A stretch of DNA of 64,000 bases from CAYNJG01 sp965216885. GTDB taxonomy: Bacteria > Planctomycetota > Planctomycetia > Pirellulales > Pirellulaceae. Position numbers and translations under genes: made by a program. The notes under the pieces are model-generated. The model was given only the letters and a program-made list of their open reading frames with translations, was not told where the DNA came from and ran no database searches. Where the stretch lies: positions 3,534,001-3,598,000 of the forward strand of contig OZ244209.1 of NCBI GenBank assembly GCA_965216885.1, written 5' to 3'. Below, one piece after another: positions 1 to 8,900 of the stretch (its first letter is position 1; every line of letters begins with the position of its first letter).

Positions 1-649
1 CGGTATAGACCGAAGGAAAGAGCAAGTCCTGCCGATTTGAACCCTCATAATTCCAATCGTGGCTCATAGTCACCTGTCCACCACGACGAAGGTTCCTCTC
101 CAACCGAGACTGAAATGCCCCTGTCTCTCCGACCAGCGTATCGCCTGGCAGGACGCCGCCCGATAGAAAAGTGTTGTTCTGAACCAGCTCGCTGCGGCCC
201 CAAATCATGCTGGTCGTCGCTCGAGCATCAAAGTCGGACAATGCCGCTGCCACACCCCGCTGACCGAAGAGGTAGTTGGAATCCTGAATGATCGGATCGA
301 ACACAGATGCCATCCGGCCGTCCGACAATGCCTGAGGCTGGCCGCTGGAACGAATTAGCTGTGAATTCGTCAGTGCGATGTGAATCGCTTCCTCCAGCGG
401 GAGGTCGACGAACTCAGGCTGGTCGGACATCACGGTCAGCGGAGTCTCGCCAACCGGTCGCCGACTACAGAATTGCTCCGGCGAATGGCTGACCGCCACG
501 ACCGATGTCTCCACCGGAATCGAAGTCGCCATCGGTTCACGAGCCGGCGTGTAATCGAAGTTGCCGGCGCCCTTGGGTCGACTCATGCAGCCTGAGACCA
601 TCGTCATGCCGCAGACCGCAAATGCCAGAATCAGGAGAAGTCTTGTCAC
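1..649 (-). CDS. TolC-family outer-membrane efflux lipoprotein (partial, 3' end beyond window)
   Basis: Seen: an open frame runs from a GTG at 649 to the window edge. The N-terminus is a lipoprotein signal, a hydrophobic stretch ending in the lipobox VSGC at about residues 19-22. It is followed by a segment with the TolC-like signature 'PLEEAIHIALTNS', as found at the start of the first helical hairpin of outer-membrane efflux proteins, then 'FDARATTSM' and 'FQSRLERNLRRGGQVTMSHDW', typical of planctomycete TolC relatives. A GAGG lies about 8 nt upstream of the GTG and an in-frame stop sits just before it. Known: TolC proteins form the outer-membrane duct of type I and RND exporters. Context: it is the last visible gene of a minus-strand run with an M50-HlyD and an HlyD protein, so it probably supplies the outer channel of that exporter. 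ATG codons inside the signal peptide are alternative starts. Confidence 0.75.
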   Translation of the reverse strand, partial: MTRLLLILAFAVCGMTMVSGCMSRPKGAGNFDYTPAREPMATSIPVETSVVAVSHSPEQFCSRRPVGETPLTVMSDQPEFVDLPLEEAIHIALTNSQLIRSSGQPQALSDGRMASVFDPIIQDSNYLFGQRGVAAALSDFDARATTSMIWGRSELVQNNTFLSGGVLPGDTLVGETGAFQSRLERNLRRGGQVTMSHDWNYEGSNRQDLLFPSVYT

Positions 650-811
650 GTCCGCGCCTCAGGGCCATGCTTGCAATGCTGACAACCGGTGCTTGTGCGG
701 CAACACGGTGTACTAGCGTTACTAGTTCGGTCGCGAGATCCTGAAGTCTCGTTGTTTCCTGAGGGCGTCTCACCACCGGAATGGGTAGTGCGACCCCGAT
801 GACCTGATACG

Positions 812-3019
812 TCATATGCGAAAGCTAAATGTCGAACGGCCCCATCGATATAGCCATTGCAATACGGTGCGATCACTAACAATAAATCGGGCCTGACCGC
901 GCATGGACGTTTGCAGTGGTACGCTTGGATCTGCTCGCCACGCAGCCGTTACGAGATAGGCATTCGAGTCCAGTCGTTCCTGTCCCATCGAATCGGTAAC
1001 CGTTGATGCCTTGCCGCCGCTCTTCAGCGACATCAACCGTGGAACCACTTCACTTTGCCTGTCCGAGATCGCCGTCACAGTTGCGGAAAAGACATGACGC
1101 GGATACGCGTCCAACTTGACCCGCACGGCAGACCCAACCGTCAGGTCATTACGGTCGGACTGGTCGATAAGGATCTTCACCTCATAAGCACCTTCGGACG
1201 GGCAAATGCTGCACAGGTGAGTTCCCGGATCGACGAAGCATGAGATATTTTCTTGCTGCAGTGGAACATCCAGCCAACCGCCCAAGCTGGAATCTCTCTG
1301 TTCCAGCGTCCCGCCCAATCGACGTTCGGGCCATATGACGCGGCCAGTCACAGGGGACACGATCTCGCAGTCTTCCAACTGACGAGCCACTGCGCCAGCC
1401 ACCGCCTCCAACTGTAGAGCCTCTTCCGACTTGGCCACAAAAGCAGCGTGGTCGTCCGCGAGTTCGGCAGCCTGCATTTCGCGACGGGTCGCTTCACACT
1501 GGACCCTCAGATCGGACAGTCGATCATCCAGTTCCATGTTGACCAGCTTCGCGACACTGCCGCCCGCTTTCACGGCCTCTCCTTCCGCAACGTCCGCTCG
1601 CTCCAGTCGCCCGCCGACATTGGTGTAGATGTGGCGAATCCCAGACGGTTCGACATACGCGGGGGCACTGCGGTACATCGGAATCGGCACGCAACACGCG
1701 GCAATCAGAAGCACAAGTACAATCGCCAGCGAAAGGCCACACCGCCCCTTACGGACCTTCTCTCCTTTGGAATGTCGCTTCCACATCGAGTAGGCCCCGC
1801 GGCCGTTGCCAATCATCCAGCCGCCAATCGAAAAGACTGCCAGCGACGCTCCGATACTTGGCACACCATATGACTTGAACACCAGGTAGATCCCAAAGGC
1901 AATCGAAACCATCAGGAACCACCGATAGAGAAAGGCGGCGATTCCGTAGGTCACAAGAATCCAGGTGGGGCCGTTCGAGTAAGAACGATCCTCGATCTCA
2001 AGGCCAAGGCACCAGCCAATCGTACGCTGCAAGTAGTCCGACGACTGCTCACTAAGATTCGGCACCTCCAGCCAGTCGCTGAGGATGTAGTACCCGTCGA
2101 ACCGAATCAATGGATTCGCATTGAAGATCACCGTCGACACCGTCGAGACAAAAAACACATTGAGGAGAATGTGTTTGAGTGCTCCGGGCAGCGTCACAGA
2201 CCACAGCAGGAATGCCGCGGACGCCAGGAGCACTTCAACGTACATTCCTGCCGCTGCAACCGCCATGCGGCTCCACTTGTTGCCGGACATCCAGGAATCC
2301 GTCGCGTCGCAATACATGGTTGGCGACAAAACCAGCAACGCAAATCCGATCGTGTGACAGTCGCGGCCAATTCTCTTCGTCGCCAGGCCGTGCCCCAATT
2401 CGTGAATGACTTTCGTAACACCCACGATGCACCACAGATAGATCACATTCGGCCAGGCAAAGAATTGCTCGAACGACGGCATCTGATTCCAGACTTCTTC
2501 TCGCCGCACATAGATCAACACCCAACTACCAATCATCAACAGGACGCAGAAGAACACGCAGACCGGGTGAACAGTCCAGCCGATCGTTCGGTTGAGCCAG
2601 CCCAGAAAACGGTTGGGATCAATCCCCGGGAACCGGATGAACAGCGGATTCTGGACCGCCTGCAGGATCTTTGTAACGACTTCATTTCGGGCCTTTATCA
2701 GCAAGCTGGCCGATTGGTGTGTTCGCTTTGCGATCAGCAGGCCCTTCTTCTGCAGATCCATCACCAGTTGCTGGACATCGGTTAGCGTGAAGTGCCAACC
2801 AGGAAAGGCCGCCTTCAGCTCGATGCGTATCGATTCCAGCGAAGCCTTACCGTCAATGCTGGCGAAAACGCAGTACTGAGTGGGATCCAGCTTCCAGTAA
2901 TTCAAGCCCAATGGATCCTTCAACACGCAATACCTGGCACCGCGGGCGAAGTGCGGCTGAACGGCTATGTCCAATCGGCGACGGAACGGCAACGGCCGGT
3001 TCTGAGTGACGTCGTCCAT
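812..3019 (-). CDS. M50 (site-2-protease type) metallopeptidase fused to HlyD-like adaptor, with PqqD-like N-terminus
   Basis: About 735 residues. Residues 30-105 resemble a PqqD/winged-helix peptide-binding domain ('YWKLDPTQYCVFASIDG' then a helical stretch ending 'LQKKGLL'). Residues 150-470 are a polytopic M50 domain with the zinc motif HELGH at 206-210 and the third-ligand motif 'NPLIRFDGYY' near 325. The C-terminal third has one more membrane helix and a barrel-sandwich/lipoyl-type region ('EPSGIRHIYTNVGGRLERADVAEGEAV' reads as the first lipoyl half), as in HlyD adaptors. The start chosen is the ATG at 3019, 1 nt after the stop of the upstream gene; a longer in-frame extension to 3130 overlaps that gene and looks spurious. 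Known: COG1994-type peptidase-adaptor fusions accompany exporters of peptides and proteins. Inference: it may bind, trim or hand over exported substrates in the inner membrane. Confidence 0.88.
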   Translation of the reverse strand: MDDVTQNRPLPFRRRLDIAVQPHFARGARYCVLKDPLGLNYWKLDPTQYCVFASIDGKASLESIRIELKAAFPGWHFTLTDVQQLVMDLQKKGLLIAKRTHQSASLLIKARNEVVTKILQAVQNPLFIRFPGIDPNRFLGWLNRTIGWTVHPVCVFFCVLLMIGSWVLIYVRREEVWNQMPSFEQFFAWPNVIYLWCIVGVTKVIHELGHGLATKRIGRDCHTIGFALLVLSPTMYCDATDSWMSGNKWSRMAVAAAGMYVEVLLASAAFLLWSVTLPGALKHILLNVFFVSTVSTVIFNANPLIRFDGYYILSDWLEVPNLSEQSSDYLQRTIGWCLGLEIEDRSYSNGPTWILVTYGIAAFLYRWFLMVSIAFGIYLVFKSYGVPSIGASLAVFSIGGWMIGNGRGAYSMWKRHSKGEKVRKGRCGLSLAIVLVLLIAACCVPIPMYRSAPAYVEPSGIRHIYTNVGGRLERADVAEGEAVKAGGSVAKLVNMELDDRLSDLRVQCEATRREMQAAELADDHAAFVAKSEEALQLEAVAGAVARQLEDCEIVSPVTGRVIWPERRLGGTLEQRDSSLGGWLDVPLQQENISCFVDPGTHLCSICPSEGAYEVKILIDQSDRNDLTVGSAVRVKLDAYPRHVFSATVTAISDRQSEVVPRLMSLKSGGKASTVTDSMGQERLDSNAYLVTAAWRADPSVPLQTSMRGQARFIVSDRTVLQWLYRWGRSTFSFRI

Positions 3020-3020
3020 G

Positions 3021-3923
3021 TTAGCGGCGAGCCCCAAGCTGATCAGTTTCCGGGGTCGGCTGCTTGCCGGCCGGGCGAATCTCCATCTCGACTTCCATGC
3101 CGTCCTTGAATTGCCCGTCGACGTTTTCAACGAAAGCGATCACGCCTACCAGTCGCCGTACAGATTCAACAGAAGTCGCTACCGCTTGCAGTTTGCCCTT
3201 TAACTCGGTGATTTCAAGGCTGCCGGCAATGGCCGGATCCGTCACGCGAATGGTGACTTCGTCGCCTCGCACTAATCGCCAGGCGTCCACGTATTGCACG
3301 TAGCCGTTGACTCTTAGCTTCTTCGGGTTGACCAGTTCCAGCACGTCTTCGCCGGGCTGAGCGGAATTGCCCTCCGAAATCAGAATCTCGGCCACCTCGC
3401 CATCGAACGGAGCCGTCAATGCATAGGTGTTCAGCTCTTCCCCAGCCTGATCTCGGTTAAGCTTCGCAATCTCCAACTCGTGCCTCGCCAATTCCACGTC
3501 CAGCTCGGCGCTTTCCATCGCCATCCGACGTCGCCGTATGTCGCCCTGCGGATAAGTGCCATCCAGACGCGCATTGGCCGCAACAGCGTTCTCGTATTCA
3601 GCAATGGCCAGCTTGTGTTGCACGGTCGCCCGTCGTACAGCAACGTCTGAAGAAGCCTGCTTGTCGGCCACGTCAAAAGCTTTCCTGGCGACTCGATCAT
3701 CCAGTTGTGCCACGACAGACCTATACGCAACCTTATCTCCTTCCCTATACGGAACCTTCATGATTGAACCGCCTCGAGTGAACGCAAGGGTCGCCCGTTC
3801 AAAGAAGTGAACATATGCATTTGTCACGGCTACCACATTTTCCTGAGCGTGGGCAGTCGGCGACAGTGAAAACGTGATGAGAACCAAAACGGTTAGGCAA
3901 GACTTCATGGCGGTGGGTATCAT
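3021..3923 (-). CDS. HlyD-family periplasmic adaptor subunit
   Basis: About 300 residues. A Sec-type signal peptide ('MKSCLTVLVLITFSLSPTAHAQ') is followed by the paired lipoyl halves of a membrane-fusion protein: 'GGSIMKVPYREGDKV' near residue 50 and 'LTAPFDGEVAEILISEGNSAQPGEDVLELV' near 165. A helical hairpin lies between them and a beta-barrel region follows ('LRVNGYVQYVDAWRLVRGDEVTIRV'). Known: such adaptors bridge an inner-membrane transporter and a TolC duct. It lies 1 nt upstream of the M50-HlyD gene on the same strand, so the two are probably translationally coupled. Two starts are possible, ATG at 3923 or 3908; the signal peptide works with either. The longer frame to 4010 would overlap the divergent neighbour and is disfavoured. 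Confidence 0.88.
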   Translation of the reverse strand: MIPTAMKSCLTVLVLITFSLSPTAHAQENVVAVTNAYVHFFERATLAFTRGGSIMKVPYREGDKVAYRSVVAQLDDRVARKAFDVADKQASSDVAVRRATVQHKLAIAEYENAVAANARLDGTYPQGDIRRRRMAMESAELDVELARHELEIAKLNRDQAGEELNTYALTAPFDGEVAEILISEGNSAQPGEDVLELVNPKKLRVNGYVQYVDAWRLVRGDEVTIRVTDPAIAGSLEITELKGKLQAVATSVESVRRLVGVIAFVENVDGQFKDGMEVEMEIRPAGKQPTPETDQLGARR

Positions 3924-3972
3924 GTTGCTTCGATCAGAGTTGAATGAGCTGCAATTGTAATAGCGCGGGCCT
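3924..3972. promoter_or_regulatory. Short divergent intergenic region of the export cluster
   Basis: Only 49 nt separate the HlyD start (minus) from the GAF-HlyD start (plus). Both transcription units must use this segment or promoters lying inside the opposing gene. A TTGTAATAG stretch at about 3954 could serve as a -10-like element for the plus strand, but no convincing -35 partner was seen. Shared control of the two arms is inferred from the layout. Confidence 0.35.
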
Positions 3973-5502
3973 ATGCATTTCCAACAAACCGAACAATCTT
4001 CTGCTGACATCGAGTTTCTACATCAGTTAGACAGCTATTGCCTGAACATTCATCGCTCGCTCCATCACGACGAAATTGCCGCCGTCGTGGTCAACGACGC
4101 GCGCGCCTTACTGCAAGTTGATCGTGTCAGCCTTTGTGCCCTTGCTGGCCGGAAATGCATCGCAAAGGCGATCAGTGGGCAAGACAGGGTGGTCGTACGA
4201 TCAACCGCCGTCAAGCACCTCGAAAAGCTGGCAACCGCCGTAGCCGACACCGGCGAGCCATTACGCTATGACGGTCAGTCCACAAGCTTCGCCAACGACG
4301 ACCAACTGGCGGAGTATGTGGCGGAATCGCAGGCTCGCGTGATTCTCATCGTCCCCCTCACCCAAAACCCACGGCGGCTGATCGATTTACAAAACCCCGA
4401 ACCAGCTCGGGAGGACGCAGAACGTACGATCGGCTATCTCATCATCGAGCAGTTCGCGGCCAACGAACTCACACCGGAGCTAGAGGCTCGGACGTTGGCC
4501 GTCGCCAGTCACGCCGCCAATGCCCTTCAGAATGTACGACAGCACAACCGCATATTTCTGCTCCCCATGCTCACGTGGATCGGAACCATGCTTGGCTGGT
4601 TTGAGGGCAAGAAACGATGGGCCGCGATTGCTTTGCTCTCGGTAATGGCGGCCTTTACGCTCGCTTGCTTCTTGTTGCCCTGGCAATATCGCGTTAGTGC
4701 CAGAGGCACACTGATGCCTTCCATTCGGCAGGAGCTATACTCGCCTTGGGATGCCCAGGTCGCTGAGATCTTTGTCCGCGATGGGCAGGACGTTAAGCGA
4801 GACGAACCGCTATTGCAGCTGAAAAGTAGCGAATTGAGCATCCAGCGCGTCCAAACGCTCACTGAATTATCAGAGCTGAAGAAGCAGATCGCCTCCCTTA
4901 ATTTGCAGGCCGAAGATGCTCGGCGGGCAAATGAATTCATCGCGGAAGCCCGTCTTCAAGGCGAGATATCCCGGTCGGAAGTCTTGCTGGCCGGTACCCA
5001 GGCACAACTGGACCTGGTTGACCAACGTCTTGCCTCGCTCCTGATCAAATCCCCCGTAGACGGGACCGTCGCCGCATTTGATGTCCAGCAGTTGCTCGCA
5101 GACAGGCCGGTCGCCCGTGGAGAGAACCTGCTACAGATCGCGGATCTGTCCAGCGACTGGCGGCTGGAGCTGGCCATCCCCGAGCATCGCAGCGGCCATG
5201 TCCTTGCAGCATCGACGCAAAGCGACACGCCTCTGGAAGTCGACTTTGTCTTGGCGACGGATATTGAGCGACGGTTGTCCGGCCAATTGGAGCGCGTTGG
5301 CACACGCGTCAATGAATCCGAGGAATCCGGTGGGGCGATGGTGCAGGGAATTGTCGGGCTCGATGAATCTACCCAGCAACACCTGTCCGTGAAACGAATT
5401 GGTTCGGAAGTTCACGCCAAGTTGCATTGTGGTCGGCGATCACTCGGTTACGTGCTCTTCGGCGATGTGATTGAGTTCGTCGCAACGCGAATCTGGCTTT
5501 AG
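3973..5502 (+). CDS. GAF-domain/HlyD fusion adaptor protein
   Basis: 509 residues. Residues about 10-180 look like a GAF domain ('DEIAAVVVNDARALLQVDRVSLCAL', then 'GEPLRYDG', 'VILIVPLTQ', 'ASHAANALQNVRQHNRIFLLP'). One strong membrane helix follows at about 217-237. The remainder is an HlyD-type adaptor: first lipoyl half 'RQELYSPWDAQVAEIFVRDGQDVKRDEPLLQL', a coiled-coil hairpin ('QIASLNLQAEDARRANEFIAEARLQGEI'), second half 'LLIKSPVDGTVAAFDV', and a barrel ('LELAIPEHRSGHV'). The topology puts the GAF domain in the cytoplasm and the adaptor in the periplasm. Known: GAF domains sense small ligands or make protein contacts. Inference: it may gate or recruit the export machine. It is divergent from the M50/HlyD/TolC genes and precedes the giant toxin gene on the same strand. 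A 6-bp inverted repeat at 5501-5517 overlaps its stop codon but has no U tract. Confidence 0.85.
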   Translation: MHFQQTEQSSADIEFLHQLDSYCLNIHRSLHHDEIAAVVVNDARALLQVDRVSLCALAGRKCIAKAISGQDRVVVRSTAVKHLEKLATAVADTGEPLRYDGQSTSFANDDQLAEYVAESQARVILIVPLTQNPRRLIDLQNPEPAREDAERTIGYLIIEQFAANELTPELEARTLAVASHAANALQNVRQHNRIFLLPMLTWIGTMLGWFEGKKRWAAIALLSVMAAFTLACFLLPWQYRVSARGTLMPSIRQELYSPWDAQVAEIFVRDGQDVKRDEPLLQLKSSELSIQRVQTLTELSELKKQIASLNLQAEDARRANEFIAEARLQGEISRSEVLLAGTQAQLDLVDQRLASLLIKSPVDGTVAAFDVQQLLADRPVARGENLLQIADLSSDWRLELAIPEHRSGHVLAASTQSDTPLEVDFVLATDIERRLSGQLERVGTRVNESEESGGAMVQGIVGLDESTQQHLSVKRIGSEVHAKLHCGRRSLGYVLFGDVIEFVATRIWL

Positions 5503-5925
5503 TCCAGTGTGTGGACTCAGCACCAACCGCGCAAGTCGCGTTGTGTGCCCCGTTCAAAACCGTCCCTCGGAACACGCCGAAACGCCCTCCTCCCCGTATG
5601 CATCTGTGGGTGATGCTGCTCTCGTTCGCTGCAATGATGCACATCCGTTCACTTCAAGACGGTTGTGTCGTTTACCCATGAAGAAATTTTGGTCCAAGTG
5701 CGTAAAAAAACCGAAACGCGCAGGCCAAGAATAATCACATACTAAATCTAAAAAAACTTAAAAGCATCGAGGCTTTCGTCATTCGCGATGTAGGACCGGG
5801 TTTTCCGTAGTCCACGAGTTGCTCGCCGTAGGACTTTGTCCCCGTTGCCCAACCCGTTTGGGATTCGCTAAGCTCCGCATCAACTCGTTTGATGTGCCCG
5901 CTTGATATGCAACAGGAGTGTTATA
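5503..5925. other. 423-nt spacer upstream of the giant Hint protein
   Basis: No convincing gene. The segment 5690-5770 is markedly richer in A/T than its surroundings, with runs of A, and is the likely promoter area for the 6.3-kb gene that follows. An 18-codon ATG frame at 5680-5736 encodes a Lys-rich peptide and is too short to call. An AGGAG at 5914-5918 is the ribosome-binding site of the downstream GTG start at 5926. Confidence 0.4.
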
Positions 5926-8900
5926 GTGAGTCTTCGCGCAACAAAACGTCGTAAGAAACGTCGTATTTCATCCCGAGTTCAGCCTGCAGAACAGCGAATT
6001 CTTCTCAGCGGCACCTCTCCGCAGATCGTTAACGCCTCAGAGCTGGAAGGCTACACGGACGGCGTCGCGCTATACACGTTTGAAGATCAGGCCGGAACGG
6101 ACTCGATCGGCAGCTACGACGGTACGCCTCAGAACGGAGCTTCGATCGTCAGCGATGCCGACCACGGTTATGTCCTTGGCATTGATGCCGACGATGATCG
6201 ATTGCGCATTGACGACGATGTTGCGCTCCGAGTCGGAGAGAACGATGCAGACTTCACCGTTGCCTTCTGGGTTCGACTGGAAGAGGACACCAATGGCAAG
6301 TTTCGCTTGCTGGCGCAGAAAGGTGATGAATCGCTGGAACGTACTTTTGCGATCTGGGCACACCGTGACCACAATCGGGTACTTTACGCCGCCTCCACAT
6401 CCCATCACTTAAATGAGCAGGCGACAAGCAACACTTCCCTTGTACTCAACGAATGGACTCACCTCGCCTACGTAAAATCTGGCGACAAGGTCAACCTGTA
6501 TTTCAACGGCGTGAAAGACAGCAGTCAAATCAACCTCGGTGGCGCAACCATCTCCAACGACGGTCCAATCCAGATCGGCGGGCAAGTTTACAACGAGCCT
6601 CAGTTTGCTGGCGCCGACGCGTCCTACAACGACTTCTACGTCGTTGATCGAGCCCTCTCCACAGCCGAACTCGCCAGCCTTGCCAACAAACGTGTTGGAA
6701 GCGAAACCGCCGATGGTTATTTCGACTTCAACGGTGGTTACCTGGACGTCGCGGGTTCCGGCACATCGGCATTGGACCTGACAACGGCCGATGAGTTCAG
6801 CATTGAAGTAACGATAGAGGCGGATAGCCACGAGTATCCGGGTAACGGTCACCCCACCGAGGTTCTGATCAACAAAGAAGATGCCTACATGATGGTGATC
6901 CGAGACGACACCTACCAGTTCGCACTACGTGGCACCAATCACAGTTGGGGATGGGTTGACACCGGAATTGCCCCGATTGTGGGTCAGAAGACGAGCCTCG
7001 CGCTTGTTTTCTCGCTTTCACAAGGAGTTGGCACTGCCAAGTTCTACATCGATGGCAACTTGGAGGGTGCTTGGGACTCTAACAGCCAGCCGTTAATTCC
7101 ATCCACGAATATTGCAAACACCTACAACGGCAACCTGCGAATCGGTAATCGAACAAGGGACGACCACGATCAGAGATTCACCGGCAACATCTACGACGTC
7201 CGCATCTGGGGCAAGGCACTTACCGCCGCAGAGGTTGATGCGCCGCTCAACACTAATGACCCCGACCTCATCGAAGCTTTCTTATTGGATGAGGTGACTC
7301 ATGGTGGCACAATCACAACCGGCGGAGTCAATGGATTTGTCGCCGGGGTCAACGATACCACTGGAGAGATTACCCACCATGAAGGGCAGTCGTCTTCAGG
7401 GGGAGGCGGTGACCAAGGGGGCGGCGGTGACCAAGGGGGCGGCGGAACATCTCCTTCTGGCCTACAACTTGTACACTCCTCAGAGCTGGAAGGCTACACG
7501 GACGGCGTCGCGCTGTACACGTTTGAAGATCAGGCCGGAACGGATTCGATCGGCAGCCACGATGGTACGACGCAGAATGGAGCCTCGATCGTCAGCGATG
7601 CCGACCACGGTTATGTCCTTGGCATTGATGCCGACGATGATCGATTGCGCATTGACGACGATGTTGCGCTCCGAGTCGGAGAGAACGATGCAGACTTCAC
7701 CGTTGCCTTCTGGGTTCGACTGGAAGAGGACACCAATGGCAAGTTTCGCTTGCTGGCGCAGAAAGGTGATGAATCGCTGGAGCGCACTTTTGCGATCTGG
7801 GCACACCGTGACCACAATCGGGTACTTTACGCCGCCTCCACATCCCATCACTTAAATGAGCAGGCGACAAGCAACACTTCTCTTGTACTCAACGAATGGA
7901 CTCACCTCGCCTACGTAAAATCTGGCGACAAGGTCAACCTGTATTTCAACGGCGTGAAAGACAGTAGTCAAATCAACCTCGGTGGCGCAACCATCTCCAA
8001 CGACGGTCCAATCCAGATCGGCGGGCAAGTTTACAACGAGCCTCAATTTGCTGGCGCCGACGCGTCCTACAACGACTTCTACGTCGTTGATCGAGCTCTC
8101 TCCACAGCCGAACTCGCCAGCCTTGCCAACAAACGCGTTGGCACGGAGACGGCAGCAGCCAGCACCGGGGGCGATGGCTACTTTGAGTTCAGCGGTGGTT
8201 ACTTGGAAGTTGCCGGTTCCGGTACTTCGGCATTAGACCTGACCACCGCCAATGAGTTTAGCATTGAGGTAACGTTGGAGGCAGATGACGATGAGTTCTG
8301 GGCTTCGAACGGTCACCCCACCGAGGTTCTAATCAACAAAGAAGATGCCTACATGATGGTGATCCGAGATGACACCTACCAGTTCGCACTTCGTGGCACC
8401 AATCACAGCTGGGGCTGGATTGACACCGGTATCGCCCCGATCGTGGGGCAGAAGACGAGCCTCGCACTTGTTTTCTCGCTGTCTCAAGGTGTCGGCACTG
8501 CCAAGTTCTACATCGATGGCACCTTGGAGCGTACGTGGGACTCCAACAGCCAGCCGCTAATTCCATCGACGAACATTGGAAACACCTACAACGCGAACCT
8601 GCGAATCGGCCACCGAAGTCATACAAGTGTTGACCAGAGATTCACCGGTAAGATCTACGACGTCCGCATCTGGGGCAAGGCACTTACCGCCGCAGAGGTT
8701 GATGCGCCGCTCAACACTAATGACCCCGACCTCATAGAAGCTTTCTTATTGGATGAGGTGACTTACGGTGGCACAATCACAACCGGTGGAGTCAATGGAT
8801 TCGTCGCCAGCGTCAACGGAGCCACCAACGAGATCACCCACCACGATGGACTGTCGTCTTCAGGAGGAAGCGGCGCCCAAGGCGCGGCACTAGCGGCAGC

